In this document: in pieces, positions 30,677 through 40,322 of the stretch
Layout: each line of letters opens with the position of its first letter
Numbering within the stretch: the stretch's first letter is position 1
From: Staphylococcus sp. IVB6240
GTDB taxonomy: Bacteria; Bacillota; Bacilli; Staphylococcales; Staphylococcaceae
Direction of reading: 5' to 3'
Assembly (NCBI RefSeq): GCF_025558425.1
Contig: NZ_CP094718.1
Location: 1,240,001-1,304,000 of the forward strand
DNA length: 64,000 nt
The notes under the pieces: model-generated
The model's database searches: none
Seen by the model: only the letters and a program-made list of their open reading frames with translations
Told to the model about the DNA's origin: nothing
Program-made: the position numbers and the translations under genes

Positions 30677-30715
30677 CCTCCTAAATTTTGATCATGCGGG
30701 TGTTTAGAAACCGCA
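30677..30715 (-). promoter_or_regulatory. preQ1-I riboswitch
   Basis: Reading the minus strand, TGCGG (30715-30711) pairs with CCGCA (30699-30695) as P1. The loop segment CTAAA (30707-30703) can pair with TTTAG (30685-30681) as the pseudoknot helix P2. The conserved ACACCC-like core and A-rich linker (ATCAAAA) are in place. P2 runs into AGGAGG, so ligand binding should hide the Shine-Dalgarno sequence: a translational off-switch for the transporter. Confidence 0.9.
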
Positions 30716-30730
30716 ATTGACAACTTATAC

Positions 30731-30759
30731 ATCATAGAACAGACAAATATAAAATTCAA
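30731..30759 (-). promoter_or_regulatory. Promoter of the queuosine precursor transporter
   Basis: On the minus strand, TTGAAT (30759-30754) and TATGAT (30736-30731) are 17 bases apart. Transcription would start shortly before the preQ1 aptamer. Confidence 0.7.
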
Positions 30760-30780
30760 CAAAAAATTTTGTATATAAAA

Positions 30781-30936
30781 GGTTGTGAGAGAAGCGTTTA
30801 GAATTTGAGCAGAATCGGAGCAATGAGTAAAATCGCTTTTTGATTTTATCGAATTGCGATATTCTGCCGAGACTTCTGCTTCTCGAACACTGATATGACG
30901 AGGTTGTGAGAGAAGGGCTTAGAATTTGAGCAGAAC
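30781..30936 (+). repeat. Tandem copies of a dispersed intergenic repeat with inverted arms
   Basis: GGTTGTGAGAGAAG starts both 30781 and 30902. Over the 34 bases ending in TTTGAGCAGAA the two copies differ at only two positions. The first copy is part of an imperfect inverted repeat (GAGAAGC at 30789-30795, GCTTCTC at 30878-30884, plus inner GCAGAAT/ATTCTGC arms). The rest of the gap 30937-31127 holds the ribosome site and probable promoter of the next gene and nothing else I recognise. Confidence 0.7.
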
Positions 30937-31127
30937 TTAAAAAAATGACTATCTGTATCTAAAATTTCATATCATGACACCTTTTTATATATTTAGTATA
31001 AACATGTCATCCACTAAAAAATAAGACTTAAAACCCCCTTAATAAACAGGTGTGAAACATTTCAATGAAGGCCTATTTCATGTTACGATTATCTTTGTTT
31101 AACACAATATTATGCGAGGTGATAGAT

Positions 31128-31313
31128 ATGTTAACAGACGAGAAAAGACAAGCGATTGAGACCATTGATACATTAATGGCTGATTATTGTACCCAATGCT
31201 TAATCAAGTCGCACCTAAGAAAAGAAGAAAGTAAGACATCAGCACATCATTTTTGTATTAATGAATGTTCTGTTGGCCAACGTATCCAAGCCTTAGGAAA
31301 ATATCTTCAATAA
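31128..31313 (+). CDS. Small zinc-finger protein (DUF2602-like)
   Basis: This 61-residue protein has four probable metal ligands, CTQC near residue 21 and HHFCINEC near residue 42, giving a CxxC...CxxxC pattern with nearby histidines. It resembles a zinc-finger protein at the same location in S. aureus. The role is unknown; a nucleic acid or protein contact is possible. GAGGTGAT at 31116-31123 is 4 bases before ATG 31128. It precedes cvfC by 30 bases and may be cotranscribed with it. Confidence 0.8.
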   Translation: MLTDEKRQAIETIDTLMADYCTQCLIKSHLRKEESKTSAHHFCINECSVGQRIQALGKYLQ

Positions 31314-31343
31314 CTCGCTGTAATATGAGGAGCGTAATAAACT

Positions 31344-32462
31344 ATGGAAATTATTAAAATCGAACCAACACCAAGTCCCAATACAATGAAAGTGATTATT
31401 TCTGAAAAACGTCAAGATAATCAATCGACAACATATACTGAAGTAAAAGAAACTCAACCTATATTTATTAATCAATTATTGACGATTGAAGGCGTCAAAT
31501 CTATTTTTTATGTTTTAGATTTTTTAGCGATAGACAAAATGCCTAAAGCTGATTGGGAAGATGTATTGCCACAAATAACAGCGATGCTTAACGGTGAAGA
31601 GACCTCTCATCAAGAAACAGCAGACACACAAGGACACTTTGGCGAAGTAAAAGCTGAAGTATTAAAATTTAAAGATATTCCTTATCAAATCAAATTAACA
31701 ACAAATAGTGAGGAACAACGCCGTCAATTAAGCGATCGCTTTATCGATGCAATGACAGCGGCACAGTTACCTGGAGATAATGTGGTATTTTTAAGAAAAT
31801 GGCATAATTTAGGTGTCCGTTATGGAGAACTGGAACAAATCATGGATGAAGTAGAAGAAGAAATGAATGCCTTATATCCTACGAGTGAATTGCAACAATT
31901 AGTTGAACGTGCACAATCAACAACATCACAAGAGATGCCCGTTAAAGAATATCAGCATGTGACGTTAGAAACCTATCAACAAGCAGAAGATTGGAAGGCA
32001 CGTTTACGTATGCTTACCGCTTTTCCAACACCTACTGAAGCTGACTATCCATTGTTAGCACATGTACTAACTGAAGAAAAGGTTCAACTTCGTCGTGAGG
32101 GTATTGTTCTCTTAAGTATGATAGAAACAAAAGACACATTACCTTATCTCTATAAAGGGCTCCAAGATAAAAGTCCAGCTGTAAGAAGAGCAGCAGGAGA
32201 CGCTTTAAGTGACTTAGGCTTTGCTGAAGCACTTCCTGAAATGGAACGTGCACTTGATGATGCACATAAAATCGTTCGTTGGCGTGCAGCCATGTTTATC
32301 TTTGATGAAGGGGGAGAAGCACAACTGGCCACATTAAAAGCACATCAAGATGATCCTGCATATGAAGTGCGTATGCAAATAAAAATGGCAATTGCACGTA
32401 TTGAACAAGGCGAAGCAGCACTTGGTTCTGTGTGGAAACAAATCGCAAATCGAAAACGATAA
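31344..32462 (+). CDS. cvfC: Conserved virulence factor C (NifU-N plus HEAT-repeat protein)
   Basis: The 372-residue protein starts with a scaffold Nfu/NifU N-terminal domain (EPTPSPNTMKVII, residues 1-85). Then comes a middle domain, FKDIPYQIKLTTNSEEQRRQ onward, and HEAT-like helical repeats at the C-terminus, for example SPAVRRAAGDALSDLG. S. aureus CvfC, required for full virulence in a silkworm model from recall, has this layout. There are no conserved cluster-binding cysteines in the Nfu part, so an iron-sulfur role is not supported. ATGAGGAGCG precedes ATG 31344. Confidence 0.88.
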   Translation: MEIIKIEPTPSPNTMKVIISEKRQDNQSTTYTEVKETQPIFINQLLTIEGVKSIFYVLDFLAIDKMPKADWEDVLPQITAMLNGEETSHQETADTQGHFGEVKAEVLKFKDIPYQIKLTTNSEEQRRQLSDRFIDAMTAAQLPGDNVVFLRKWHNLGVRYGELEQIMDEVEEEMNALYPTSELQQLVERAQSTTSQEMPVKEYQHVTLETYQQAEDWKARLRMLTAFPTPTEADYPLLAHVLTEEKVQLRREGIVLLSMIETKDTLPYLYKGLQDKSPAVRRAAGDALSDLGFAEALPEMERALDDAHKIVRWRAAMFIFDEGGEAQLATLKAHQDDPAYEVRMQIKMAIARIEQGEAALGSVWKQIANRKR

Positions 32463-32513
32463 ATGATGTTATAATATTGAATAAACACAAGTTAATTAAA
32501 GGAGCGAATAAAT

Positions 32514-32948
32514 ATGAATGCTTACGATGCATATATGAAAGAACTTGCCGCACAAATGCGTGGGGAATTAACACAAAATGGTTTTACAAGTTTAGAAACT
32601 TCTAAGTCAGTGTCACAATACATGGACGAAAGAACAGACGATGAAACGACATTTGTTGTCATCAACTCGACATGTGGATGTGCAGCTGGTCTCGCACGTC
32701 CAGCAGCAGTTGCTGTAGCAGAACAAAACGAGAAGAAACCAGATAATAAAGTCACTGTATTTGCTGGTCAAGATAAAGAAGCAACTGAAACAATGCGCGA
32801 CTATATTCAGCAAGTCCCATCTAGTCCATCATTTGCACTCTTTAAAGGTAAAAACCTTGTTCACTTTACACCACGTGAACACATTGAAGGTAGAGATATT
32901 AATGATCTAGCAATGGATATTAAAGAAGCTTTTGATTCACACTGTTAA
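32514..32948 (+). CDS. Bacilliredoxin, BrxA/BrxB family
   Basis: This 144-residue thioredoxin-fold protein carries the unusual CGC redox motif in [14 protein letters not shown] near residue 53. Bacilliredoxins remove bacillithiol from S-bacillithiolated proteins. That fits the presence of bshA in the same chromosome. YphP (BrxA) and YqiW (BrxB) are paralogues; I cannot say from one copy which this is. AAAGGAGCG precedes ATG 32514. A clear terminator follows. Confidence 0.93.
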   Translation: MNAYDAYMKELAAQMRGELTQNGFTSLETSKSVSQYMDERTDDETTFVVINSTCGCAAGLARPAAVAVAEQNEKKPDNKVTVFAGQDKEATETMRDYIQQVPSSPSFALFKGKNLVHFTPREHIEGRDINDLAMDIKEAFDSHC

Positions 32949-32960
32949 TCATTTTTGAAA

Positions 32961-33003
32961 TGCTGAGACTATTTTTTCATAAATTGTCTCAGCTTTTGTT
33001 TTT
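32961..33003 (+). terminator. Terminator after the bacilliredoxin gene
   Basis: GCTGAGAC at 32962-32969 pairs with GTCTCAGC at 32986-32993, followed by T-rich sequence. Confidence 0.85.
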
Positions 33004-33062
33004 TATTTTTCAAAAACTGCAAAATCGTCTATTATAGAGGATAAAGGAAAGGGGTGAACGTC

Positions 33063-34016
33063 ATGAATCCATTTGATCAGGCATATCACGATTTATGCAC
33101 TGAAATTTTAGAGATAGGCAATCATCGAGATGACCGAACAGCAACAGGTACCATTTCCAAATTTGGACATCAATTACGATTTGACCTATCAAAAGGTTTT
33201 CCATTATTAACAACAAAAAAAGTATCATTTAAACTTATCGCAACTGAACTCATATGGTTTATTCGTGGCGATACCAACCTAAGATATTTACTACAATATA
33301 ACAATAATATTTGGAATGAATGGGCTTTTGAAAAGTATATAAACAGTTCTGACTATACAGGACCAGATATGACTAACTTTGGGCATCGCAGTTTAACTGA
33401 CCCAGCGTTTAAAGTGCAATATGATGAGGAAATGAAAAAGTTCAAGGATGCAATACTTCACGATGATGCGTTTATGAAAAAACATGGTGATTTAGGCAAT
33501 GTATACGGTAAACAATGGCGAGATTGGGTAGGTGCTGACGGCAAACATTATGATCAACTGAAAACGGTGATTGAACAAATCAAGACATCACCAAACTCAA
33601 GACGTCATATTATCAGTGCTTGGAACCCTGCCGAAATAGAATCAATGGCATTGCCACCTTGTCATACACTTTTTCAGTTTTATGTAGAAGATAACAAGTT
33701 AAGTTGCCAACTATATCAACGTAGTGCCGACATATTTTTAGGCGTTCCATTTAACATTGCGAGCTATAGTCTTCTGACACATTTAATCGCTCGAGAGTGT
33801 GGTTTAGAAGTGGGCGAGTTTGTTCATACATTTGGAGACGCACATATTTATAGTAATCATCTTGATGCTGTAAAAACACAATTGACACGTACAAGTTATG
33901 CACCACCTGAGTTGTGCATTCATACAGATAAATCAATATTCGATCTTGAATATGAAGATTTAGAAATTAAAAACTATACGTCTCATCCACCTATCAAAGC
34001 ACCGATTGCGGTGTAA
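33063..34016 (+). CDS. thyA: Thymidylate synthase
   Basis: This 317-residue enzyme methylates dUMP to dTMP using methylene-tetrahydrofolate. [18 protein letters not shown] opens the fold. The nucleophile is the cysteine of [13 protein letters not shown], and the dUMP-binding block [19 protein letters not shown] is intact. The length of the E. coli type plus about 50 inserted residues ([14 protein letters not shown] region) is usual for Staphylococcus. ATG 33063 follows GGGGTG. It is coupled to folA, 18 bases downstream, which regenerates the folate it oxidises. Confidence 0.97.
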   Translation: MNPFDQAYHDLCTEILEIGNHRDDRTATGTISKFGHQLRFDLSKGFPLLTTKKVSFKLIATELIWFIRGDTNLRYLLQYNNNIWNEWAFEKYINSSDYTGPDMTNFGHRSLTDPAFKVQYDEEMKKFKDAILHDDAFMKKHGDLGNVYGKQWRDWVGADGKHYDQLKTVIEQIKTSPNSRRHIISAWNPAEIESMALPPCHTLFQFYVEDNKLSCQLYQRSADIFLGVPFNIASYSLLTHLIARECGLEVGEFVHTFGDAHIYSNHLDAVKTQLTRTSYAPPELCIHTDKSIFDLEYEDLEIKNYTSHPPIKAPIAV

Positions 34017-34022
34017 TTTTGA

Positions 34023-34511
<489 letters not shown>

Positions 34512-34528
34512 ATTGGAGGCAATACATT

Positions 34529-35377
34529 ATGCAACGAATTATTGTTACAGATTCTACATCTGACTTAAATCCATCGTATATAGAAGAACATGGCATCCAT
34601 GTGATTCCATTAAGCGTTACAATCAACGGTAAATCATATGAAGACCAAATTGATATTTCTTCTGAAGACTATTTAAACTACTTAGGTGATGATTCATATG
34701 ATTTAAAAACAAGTCAACCCCCTTTAGGGAAATTTGTTGAAAAATATGAAGAATTAGCTAAAGATGACGTTGAAATTATTAGTATTCATTTAACATCTGG
34801 CCTAAGTGGGACAGTTCAAACGGCACGACAAGCAAGCGAAATGGTTGACGGTAATATCACAGTGGTGGACTCTAAATTTATCGCTTGGGGCTTAGCTTAC
34901 CAAATCCAATATTTAGTTAAATGGATTGAAGAGGGCATTCCAACTGAAGAAATTCTCAAAAAACTTGAGAAATTACAAAAAAATATCAAACTGTACGTTG
35001 TTATCGGACAACTTGATCAATTAATTAAAGGTGGCCGTATCAGTAAGACAAAAGGCTTCTTAGGAAATCTTATGAAAATTAAGCCAATTGGCGAATTAGT
35101 GGATGGCAAGTTAGAAATGATTCACAACGTTCGTACACAATCGGCATGTGTGAAACAATTGATTAGCGATTTAAAACCATTTGCTGGAGATTCTAAACTC
35201 GAAAGTGTCGGTATATCACATGCAAATGCAGAAGATTTTATGAATAAAGTAAAAGATAAAATGAATGAAACGTTTGAAATTGGTAACTTTAATTTAAATA
35301 ATACATCTCCTGTTATTTCTACACATACAGGTACTGGTGCAATTGGCTTAATCGCTTTAAAAGAAGATACATACTAA
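34529..35377 (+). CDS. fakB2: DegV-family fatty-acid-binding protein, probably FakB2
   Basis: This 282-residue two-domain DegV protein binds a fatty acid and presents it to the kinase FakA for incorporation into phospholipid. IIVTDSTSDLNPSYI opens it, ISIHLTSGLSGT contains the conserved head-group serine, and GRISKTKGFLGNLMKIKPI and SPVISTHTGTGAIGL follow. In S. aureus the DegV gene directly after folA encodes FakB2, which prefers oleate; the FakB2 name rests on position and similarity. TTGGAGGCA precedes ATG. Confidence 0.85.
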   Translation: MQRIIVTDSTSDLNPSYIEEHGIHVIPLSVTINGKSYEDQIDISSEDYLNYLGDDSYDLKTSQPPLGKFVEKYEELAKDDVEIISIHLTSGLSGTVQTARQASEMVDGNITVVDSKFIAWGLAYQIQYLVKWIEEGIPTEEILKKLEKLQKNIKLYVVIGQLDQLIKGGRISKTKGFLGNLMKIKPIGELVDGKLEMIHNVRTQSACVKQLISDLKPFAGDSKLESVGISHANAEDFMNKVKDKMNETFEIGNFNLNNTSPVISTHTGTGAIGLIALKEDTY

Positions 35378-35395
35378 ATGAAATGAGGGATGGCT

Positions 35396-35923
35396 ATGGC
35401 ATATGCAACATTAGCAGGCGGATGTTTTTGGTGTTTAGTTAAACCATTCACATCTTTTGATGGTATTGAAGAGATTCTTTCATGATATAGTGGTGGCCAT
35501 GTTGAAAATCCTACTTATGAGCAAGTATGTTCTAATACAACAGGTCATGTAGAAGCTGTACAAATCACTTATAATCCTGATGTGATATCATATGAAGAAA
35601 TTTTAGATATTTACTTTAAAACATTTGATCCAACAGATGATAAAGGGCAATTCTTCGATAGAGGGGACAGTTACCGCCCAGTCATCTTTTATCACAATTC
35701 AGATCAACAACAAGTTGCGCTAGAGAAGATTAGAAATCTAGACGTACAAGGCGTTTTTGATAAACCAATTGTGACGCCTGTTGAACCTTATAAGAATTTT
35801 TATCCAGCTGAAACACATCATCAAGATTATTATCTTAAAAATCCAGCACATTATGAACAGTATCAAAAAGGTTCAGGCAGAAAAGCATTTATAGAGAAAC
35901 ATTGGGGGGATATGCATGATTAA
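35396..35923 (+). pseudogene. msrA: Peptide methionine sulfoxide reductase MsrA, interrupted by in-frame TGA
   Basis: One frame from ATG 35396 (GAGGGATGGCT upstream) to 35923 encodes a full-length 175-codon MsrA except for a single TGA at 35483-35485, codon 30. Upstream is the catalytic GGCFWC (Cys10). Downstream, YSGGHVENPTYEQV, GHVEAVQITY, FDRGDSYRPVIFYH and [13 protein letters not shown] are intact. Relatives have Gly at the stop, as in SGYSGGH, so one GGA to TGA change explains it. Translation restarting downstream would lack the catalytic cysteine. The reading frame otherwise shows no decay, implying a recent mutation or a sequence error. Confidence 0.85.
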
Positions 35924-36344
35924 AAAAGACAAATCAGATTTAACAGATATCGAGTATCTTGTGACACAGCAAGATGGCACTGAACCACCATTTGAAAACG
36001 AATATTGGAATCACTATGACAAAGGGATTTATGTCGATAAACTTTCAGGTAAACCATTGTTTACTTCAGATGATAAATTTGAATCAGATTGTGGTTGGCC
36101 AAGTTTCTCTAAGGCGATCAATGACGATGAAATCATTGAGCTTGTCGACAAATCATTTGGTATGTTGCGTACTGAAGTTCGTTCAGAAGGAAGCAATAGC
36201 CACCTTGGCCATGTCTTTAATGATGGACCGAAAGAACGCGGTGGATTACGTTATTGCATCAACTCTGCAGCGATTCAATTCATTCCATATGAAAAATTAG
36301 AAGCACTTGGTTATGGCGATACAATTAAATTGTTTGATAAATAA
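35916..36344 (+). CDS. msrB: Peptide methionine (R)-S-oxide reductase
   Basis: The 142-residue protein reduces the R-epimer of methionine sulfoxide. [14 protein letters not shown] and the catalytic segment [11 protein letters not shown], with the cysteine of RYC, are clear. The usual extra zinc CxxC pairs are absent, which is common in Firmicutes forms. ATG 35916 overlaps the end of msrA by 8 bases. If ribosomes stop early in msrA, coupled translation of msrB could fall, although GGGGGATATGC provides a ribosome site. Confidence 0.95.
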   Translation: MIKKDKSDLTDIEYLVTQQDGTEPPFENEYWNHYDKGIYVDKLSGKPLFTSDDKFESDCGWPSFSKAINDDEIIELVDKSFGMLRTEVRSEGSNSHLGHVFNDGPKERGGLRYCINSAAIQFIPYEKLEALGYGDTIKLFDK

Positions 36345-36359
36345 AGAGGAGTGAGCGTC

Positions 36360-36863
36360 ATGTTTAAAAAGTTATTTGGAAAAGGCAATGAAGCGAGTAA
36401 AGATATTAAAGTATATGCACCAATCACAGGTGAATATGTGAAAGTAGAAGATATTCCAGACCCAGTATTTGCACAAAAAATGATGGGTGATGGTTTCGGT
36501 ATTCAACCTAGTGAAGGGAAAGTCGTTTCACCAATTGAAGGTGTTGTTGATAATGTATTCCCAACAAAACATGCGATTGGTTTAAAAGCTGATAATGGTT
36601 TAGAAGTTCTTGTTCATATCGGATTAGATACTGTTCAATTAAACGGTGAAGGCTTTGAAACACACGTAGAAAGTGGAGATCGTGTAAATGTTGGTGATAC
36701 ACTTGTTACGTTTGATTTGGATTATATCAATGCTAATGCAAAATCTACTATCTCACCAATCATTATTACAAACTTCGCTGATCACGTAGAATCACACCAA
36801 CTTCATGATGTGACGACATTAGAAAAAGGCGAAACACTTGTATTTGATGTGACTGTGAAATAA
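36360..36863 (+). CDS. crr: Glucose-type PTS enzyme IIA component
   Basis: This 167-residue cytoplasmic phosphocarrier has [37 protein letters not shown] (first active-site histidine) and [12 protein letters not shown] (phosphorylated histidine). It takes phosphate from HPr and passes it to a membrane IIB/IIC partner not encoded here. GAGGAG precedes ATG 36360; an in-frame GTG nine bases earlier overlaps that site. It lies 15 bases after msrB and overlaps yozE by one base, so the msrA-msrB-crr-yozE group is one transcript. Confidence 0.94.
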   Translation: MFKKLFGKGNEASKDIKVYAPITGEYVKVEDIPDPVFAQKMMGDGFGIQPSEGKVVSPIEGVVDNVFPTKHAIGLKADNGLEVLVHIGLDTVQLNGEGFETHVESGDRVNVGDTLVTFDLDYINANAKSTISPIIITNFADHVESHQLHDVTTLEKGETLVFDVTVK

Positions 36864-37084
36864 TGAAAGATGCCTCATTTTATCAATTTGCTTTGACAGT
36901 AAGAGGACGACGAGATGATAAAGGTGCATTTGCTGAAATGATATTCCAAGATCTTGATTTTCCAAAATATGAAACGGATTTTGATCAATTATCAAATTAT
37001 ATTGAAACAGAAGGCACTTATTCATTACCACTTTCTGTATTTGATAGCTTGTATGAAGAGTATCAAGAGTGGCTTCAGTTTTAA
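36863..37084 (+). CDS. yozE: YozE-like UPF0346 protein
   Basis: The 73-residue protein matches the YozE/UPF0346 family: [25 protein letters not shown] start, then [16 protein letters not shown] and a C-terminal YEEYQEWL. Family structures show a small helical fold, and the function is unknown. Its start codon shares one base with the crr stop codon, so it is translationally coupled. A terminator follows at 37125. Confidence 0.88.
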   Translation: MKDASFYQFALTVRGRRDDKGAFAEMIFQDLDFPKYETDFDQLSNYIETEGTYSLPLSVFDSLYEEYQEWLQF

Positions 37085-37124
37085 TTGACACGTTCATCCT
37101 GTCACATTGCAAATAGTATTCAAG

Positions 37125-37160
37125 AAAGGTTGAGATATGAATCATGTCCCAACCTTTTTT
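37125..37160 (+). terminator. Terminator of the msrAB-crr-yozE transcript
   Basis: AAAGGTTG at 37125-37132 and CAACCTTT form the outer stem, with inner ATGA/TCAT pairing, followed by T bases. Confidence 0.8.
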
Positions 37161-37284
37161 GAGGCATACATATATAAAGCTTATGACAGGATGGCGAAAT
37201 AACCATCATTACAATACGGACTAAAATAATTGGCTCCTATCAACATCTTCCACTTTTAGCGATTCATTAAAAAGGAGCTGAAAC

Positions 37285-38715
37285 ATGAAACCATTTAAAT
37301 CAAAAAAATCTGGAACGACAACTTATGTTCCACTGAAATATGTTGTCATAAGTATTCTATTCACCATCATCATTACAGCTGCGATCATCCTTACGATCTT
37401 ATGGTATTGGAAAAACACTTCAACGGATCCGAGTATTCAAAAAAATGCTGAAAAACTCGGTGAAGTCTATGAAGTAATTGCAACTGATTATTATAAAAAC
37501 AAAGACAAAGAATTATTACTTGAAGATGCGATAAAAGGGATGACCAAAAGTTTAAAAGATCCATATACAGAATATATGTCAACTGAAGAAACAAAATCAT
37601 TCAATGAAGATGTCTCTGGTGACTTTGTCGGAATTGGTGCTGAAATGGAACAAAAAAATGAAAAAATCTATATCGCCAGCCCAATCAAAGAATCACCTGC
37701 AGAAAAAGCGGGTATTCAACCAAAAGATGAACTCATTGCTGTAGATGGAAAACCTGTAAAAGGGAAACAATTAACTGAAATTGTTAAAGAAGTTCGAGGT
37801 AAAGAAGGAACCACTGTTAAATTATTAATTAACCGTAATGGCGATGAAAAAGAATTTTCAATTAAACGAGAAACCATTCATGTAGAAAGTGTTAAACATG
37901 AGAAACATGGCCAAACACATGTCTTTAAAATCAATAAATTCCAAGAAGGCACTTCTGATGAATTAAAAGCTGCTATTGAAAAGGCACAAAAACAAGGTGC
38001 CAAACATATTTTAATTGATTTACGAAATAATCCAGGTGGACTACTTGATGAAGCTGTCAATATGGCGAATATTTTTGTTGATAAAGGTGAAACAGTTGTC
38101 CAACTTGAAAAAGGCAAGCAAACACGTCAAATTACAACAGATCACGCACGCCTCAAAGGTATTGAAAAACTTGATGTCGGTATCTTAATGAATGAAGGTT
38201 CTGCTAGTGCTTCAGAAGTCTTTACAGGGGCATTAAAAGATCATGGTATCGCAAAAGTATATGGCGAAAAATCATTTGGTAAAGGCATTGTTCAGACAAC
38301 AAGAGAGTTCAGCGATGGCTCACTATTAAAATTTACTGAAATGAAATGGCTCACACCGAAAGGCCATTATATTCATGAAAAGGGCATTAAACCAGATGTT
38401 GAAATAAAAGGAGCAGCATATGAAAATATGAAAGTCATTCCGTCAGATAAAACTTTCAAAGTTGGAGATAAATCTGAATATATTAAATCACTTAAAACTG
38501 GACTCGATGCGCTCGGTTACGATGTCGGCGAAATGAATGAAAACTTTGATTCTACATTAGAAGAGGCAGTGCGTAGTTTCCAATCAGATCAAAAAGTGGA
38601 ATCTGATGGGGTATTCAATCGTAAAACCAACGAAAAACTAACTGAACAACTGGTGAACAAATCAACTGAAGAAGATGTCATGTTAGATCTTACACTCAAG
38701 AAAATAGGAGAGTGA
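37285..38715 (+). CDS. ctpA: C-terminal processing peptidase, S41 family
   Basis: The 476-residue protein has a short basic cytoplasmic end, one membrane anchor (about residues 20-44), a PDZ domain (about 110-195), an S41 serine protease domain and a C-terminal peptidoglycan-binding domain. The catalytic serine is in NEGSASASEVFTGAL and the lysine in GEKSFGKGIVQTT. It acts outside the membrane at the cell wall. AAAGGAGCT precedes ATG 37285. GCTCCT at 37233-37238 could pair with AGGAGC of that site. It is followed after 7 bases by the acetyltransferase gene. Confidence 0.94.
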   Translation: MKPFKSKKSGTTTYVPLKYVVISILFTIIITAAIILTILWYWKNTSTDPSIQKNAEKLGEVYEVIATDYYKNKDKELLLEDAIKGMTKSLKDPYTEYMSTEETKSFNEDVSGDFVGIGAEMEQKNEKIYIASPIKESPAEKAGIQPKDELIAVDGKPVKGKQLTEIVKEVRGKEGTTVKLLINRNGDEKEFSIKRETIHVESVKHEKHGQTHVFKINKFQEGTSDELKAAIEKAQKQGAKHILIDLRNNPGGLLDEAVNMANIFVDKGETVVQLEKGKQTRQITTDHARLKGIEKLDVGILMNEGSASASEVFTGALKDHGIAKVYGEKSFGKGIVQTTREFSDGSLLKFTEMKWLTPKGHYIHEKGIKPDVEIKGAAYENMKVIPSDKTFKVGDKSEYIKSLKTGLDALGYDVGEMNENFDSTLEEAVRSFQSDQKVESDGVFNRKTNEKLTEQLVNKSTEEDVMLDLTLKKIGE

Positions 38716-38722
38716 TGATAAT

Positions 38723-39226
38723 ATGAGACTTGCCACTTTAGCAGATATTGAACAGATTCATTTTTTAGTAGAAGAAGCCAAACAATTAATGCAACAAGAT
38801 AATAATCCACAATGGGATGCAAACTATCCCGTATTAGAAGACTTTAAAAAAGATATTCATGAACAAGCGTTATATGTTCTTGATGAAGACAATATCATTA
38901 AAGGATTTATCGTCAAAAATCGTGATATGCCAGAATGGTATGATCAATTTGATTGGCCACTTAATAGAGAACATGTATTAGTCATTCACAGACTTGTCGC
39001 ATCCTCACGCTATCCTGGCACTGCACAAATATTAATGGATTATGCTATCTCAAATGCGCAACAACAACAAATGACAGCATTACTCACAGATACATTTTCT
39101 AAAAATCAACGTGCTCAAAAATTTTTTAGGAAACATCATTTTATCAAAATAGGGGAAATGCAAAGTGATATTTTCCCCTTTGATAAAGGTGAACCATTTT
39201 ATGCATACTACAAAATATTGAATTAG
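38723..39226 (+). CDS. GNAT family N-acetyltransferase
   Basis: This 167-residue protein has the GNAT layout: an N-terminal RLATLADIEQIHFLVEEAKQ helix region, HVLVIHRLVASSRYPGTAQILMDYA-like acetyl-CoA pocket with a degenerate (R/Q)xxGxG loop, and TDTFSKNQRAQKFFRKHHF at the C-terminus. The substrate is unknown. A GNAT gene directly before murG is also found in S. aureus from recall. GGAG precedes ATG 38723. It probably shares a transcript with ctpA, murG and the PAP2 gene. Confidence 0.85.
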   Translation: MRLATLADIEQIHFLVEEAKQLMQQDNNPQWDANYPVLEDFKKDIHEQALYVLDEDNIIKGFIVKNRDMPEWYDQFDWPLNREHVLVIHRLVASSRYPGTAQILMDYAISNAQQQQMTALLTDTFSKNQRAQKFFRKHHFIKIGEMQSDIFPFDKGEPFYAYYKILN

Positions 39227-39241
39227 AATGAGAGGGAGAAT

Positions 39242-40312
39242 ATGGTTAAAATCGCATTTACAGGTGGCGGCACAGTCGGTCATGTATCCGTAAACTTAAG
39301 TTTAATTCCAGCCGCTTCAGAAAAAGGATATGAAACGATTTATATCGGATCTAAAGAAGGTATTGAACGTGAAATGATCACAACACAATTACCAGATACG
39401 CCTTATTATCCAATTTCTAGTGGAAAGTTACGTCGTTATCTCTCAAAAGAAAACGTAAAAGATATTTTTAAAGTTTTAAAAGGAATTCTAGATGCACGTA
39501 AAATTTTAAAACGTGAAAAACCACAATTAATCTTTTCAAAAGGTGGATTTGTTTCAGTGCCTGTTGTCCTAGCAGCAAAGTCATTGAACATTCCTGTCAT
39601 CGTACATGAATCTGACCTTACACCAGGCTTAGCGAATAAAATTGCCATGAAGTTTGCTAAAAAAATCTATACGACTTTTGAAGATACTTTAAAATATGTT
39701 CCTGAAAATAAAGGAGTCTTTGTAGGCGCAACAATTCGCGAAGATCTAAAAAATGGAAGCAAAGAACGTGGTTATGCTTTAACAGGATTCGAAGCATCTA
39801 AAAAAACATTACTTGTCATGGGTGGCAGTTTAGGAAGTAAAAAAATAAATGAAACGCTTCGACAAGAACTGGATCATTTATTAGAAACATACCAAGTCAT
39901 TCATCTAACAGGCAAAGGCTTAAAAGATGATCAAATTCAAAAACCAGGCTATATCCAATATGAATTTGTGACTGATGAATTAACGGACTTATTAGCCATC
40001 ACAGAAACAGTCGTTTCACGTGCAGGTTCAAATGCCATTTATGAGTTTTTAACCCTGCGCATTCCAATGCTTTTAATTCCTTTAGGGTTAGATCAATCTC
40101 GTGGCGATCAAATTGATAATGCAAACTACTTTGCGCAACAAGGTTATGCGATGACTATTGATGAATCGACATTATCAGAAGCGACAATGACGACTTCTTT
40201 AGAGGGACTTGAACAAACAAGAGAACAACTTATTGAACGTATGCAAGCATTTACAGAAAGCTATACGAAAGAAGCATTACTAGAAAAAATCATCCATGAC
40301 GGTCTATCATAA
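39242..40312 (+). CDS. murG: UDP-N-acetylglucosamine transferase MurG
   Basis: The 356-residue peripheral membrane GT-B enzyme converts lipid I to lipid II. The N-terminal loop reads GGGTVGHVSVN, where many species have GGTGGHVxP; this form is normal in staphylococci. HESDLTPGLANKIA, MGGSLGSKKIN and the C-terminal donor-binding VVSRAGSNAIYEFL are intact. AGAGGGAGA precedes ATG 39242. The gene is outside any dcw cluster, as is typical for Staphylococcus, and lies in a ctpA-GNAT-murG-PAP2 run. Confidence 0.96.
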   Translation: MVKIAFTGGGTVGHVSVNLSLIPAASEKGYETIYIGSKEGIEREMITTQLPDTPYYPISSGKLRRYLSKENVKDIFKVLKGILDARKILKREKPQLIFSKGGFVSVPVVLAAKSLNIPVIVHESDLTPGLANKIAMKFAKKIYTTFEDTLKYVPENKGVFVGATIREDLKNGSKERGYALTGFEASKKTLLVMGGSLGSKKINETLRQELDHLLETYQVIHLTGKGLKDDQIQKPGYIQYEFVTDELTDLLAITETVVSRAGSNAIYEFLTLRIPMLLIPLGLDQSRGDQIDNANYFAQQGYAMTIDESTLSEATMTTSLEGLEQTREQLIERMQAFTESYTKEALLEKIIHDGLS

Positions 40313-40322
40313 GGAGATACAC

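Noticed and set aside
35483..35485. TGA in msrA as a selenocysteine codon
   Set aside because: The aligned residue is glycine, not the catalytic cysteine, and no SECIS-like hairpin or selenium system is expected in staphylococci.
36819..37145. 108-codon minus-strand frame across yozE
   Set aside because: Overlaps yozE and the end of crr completely; no start site or homology signal.
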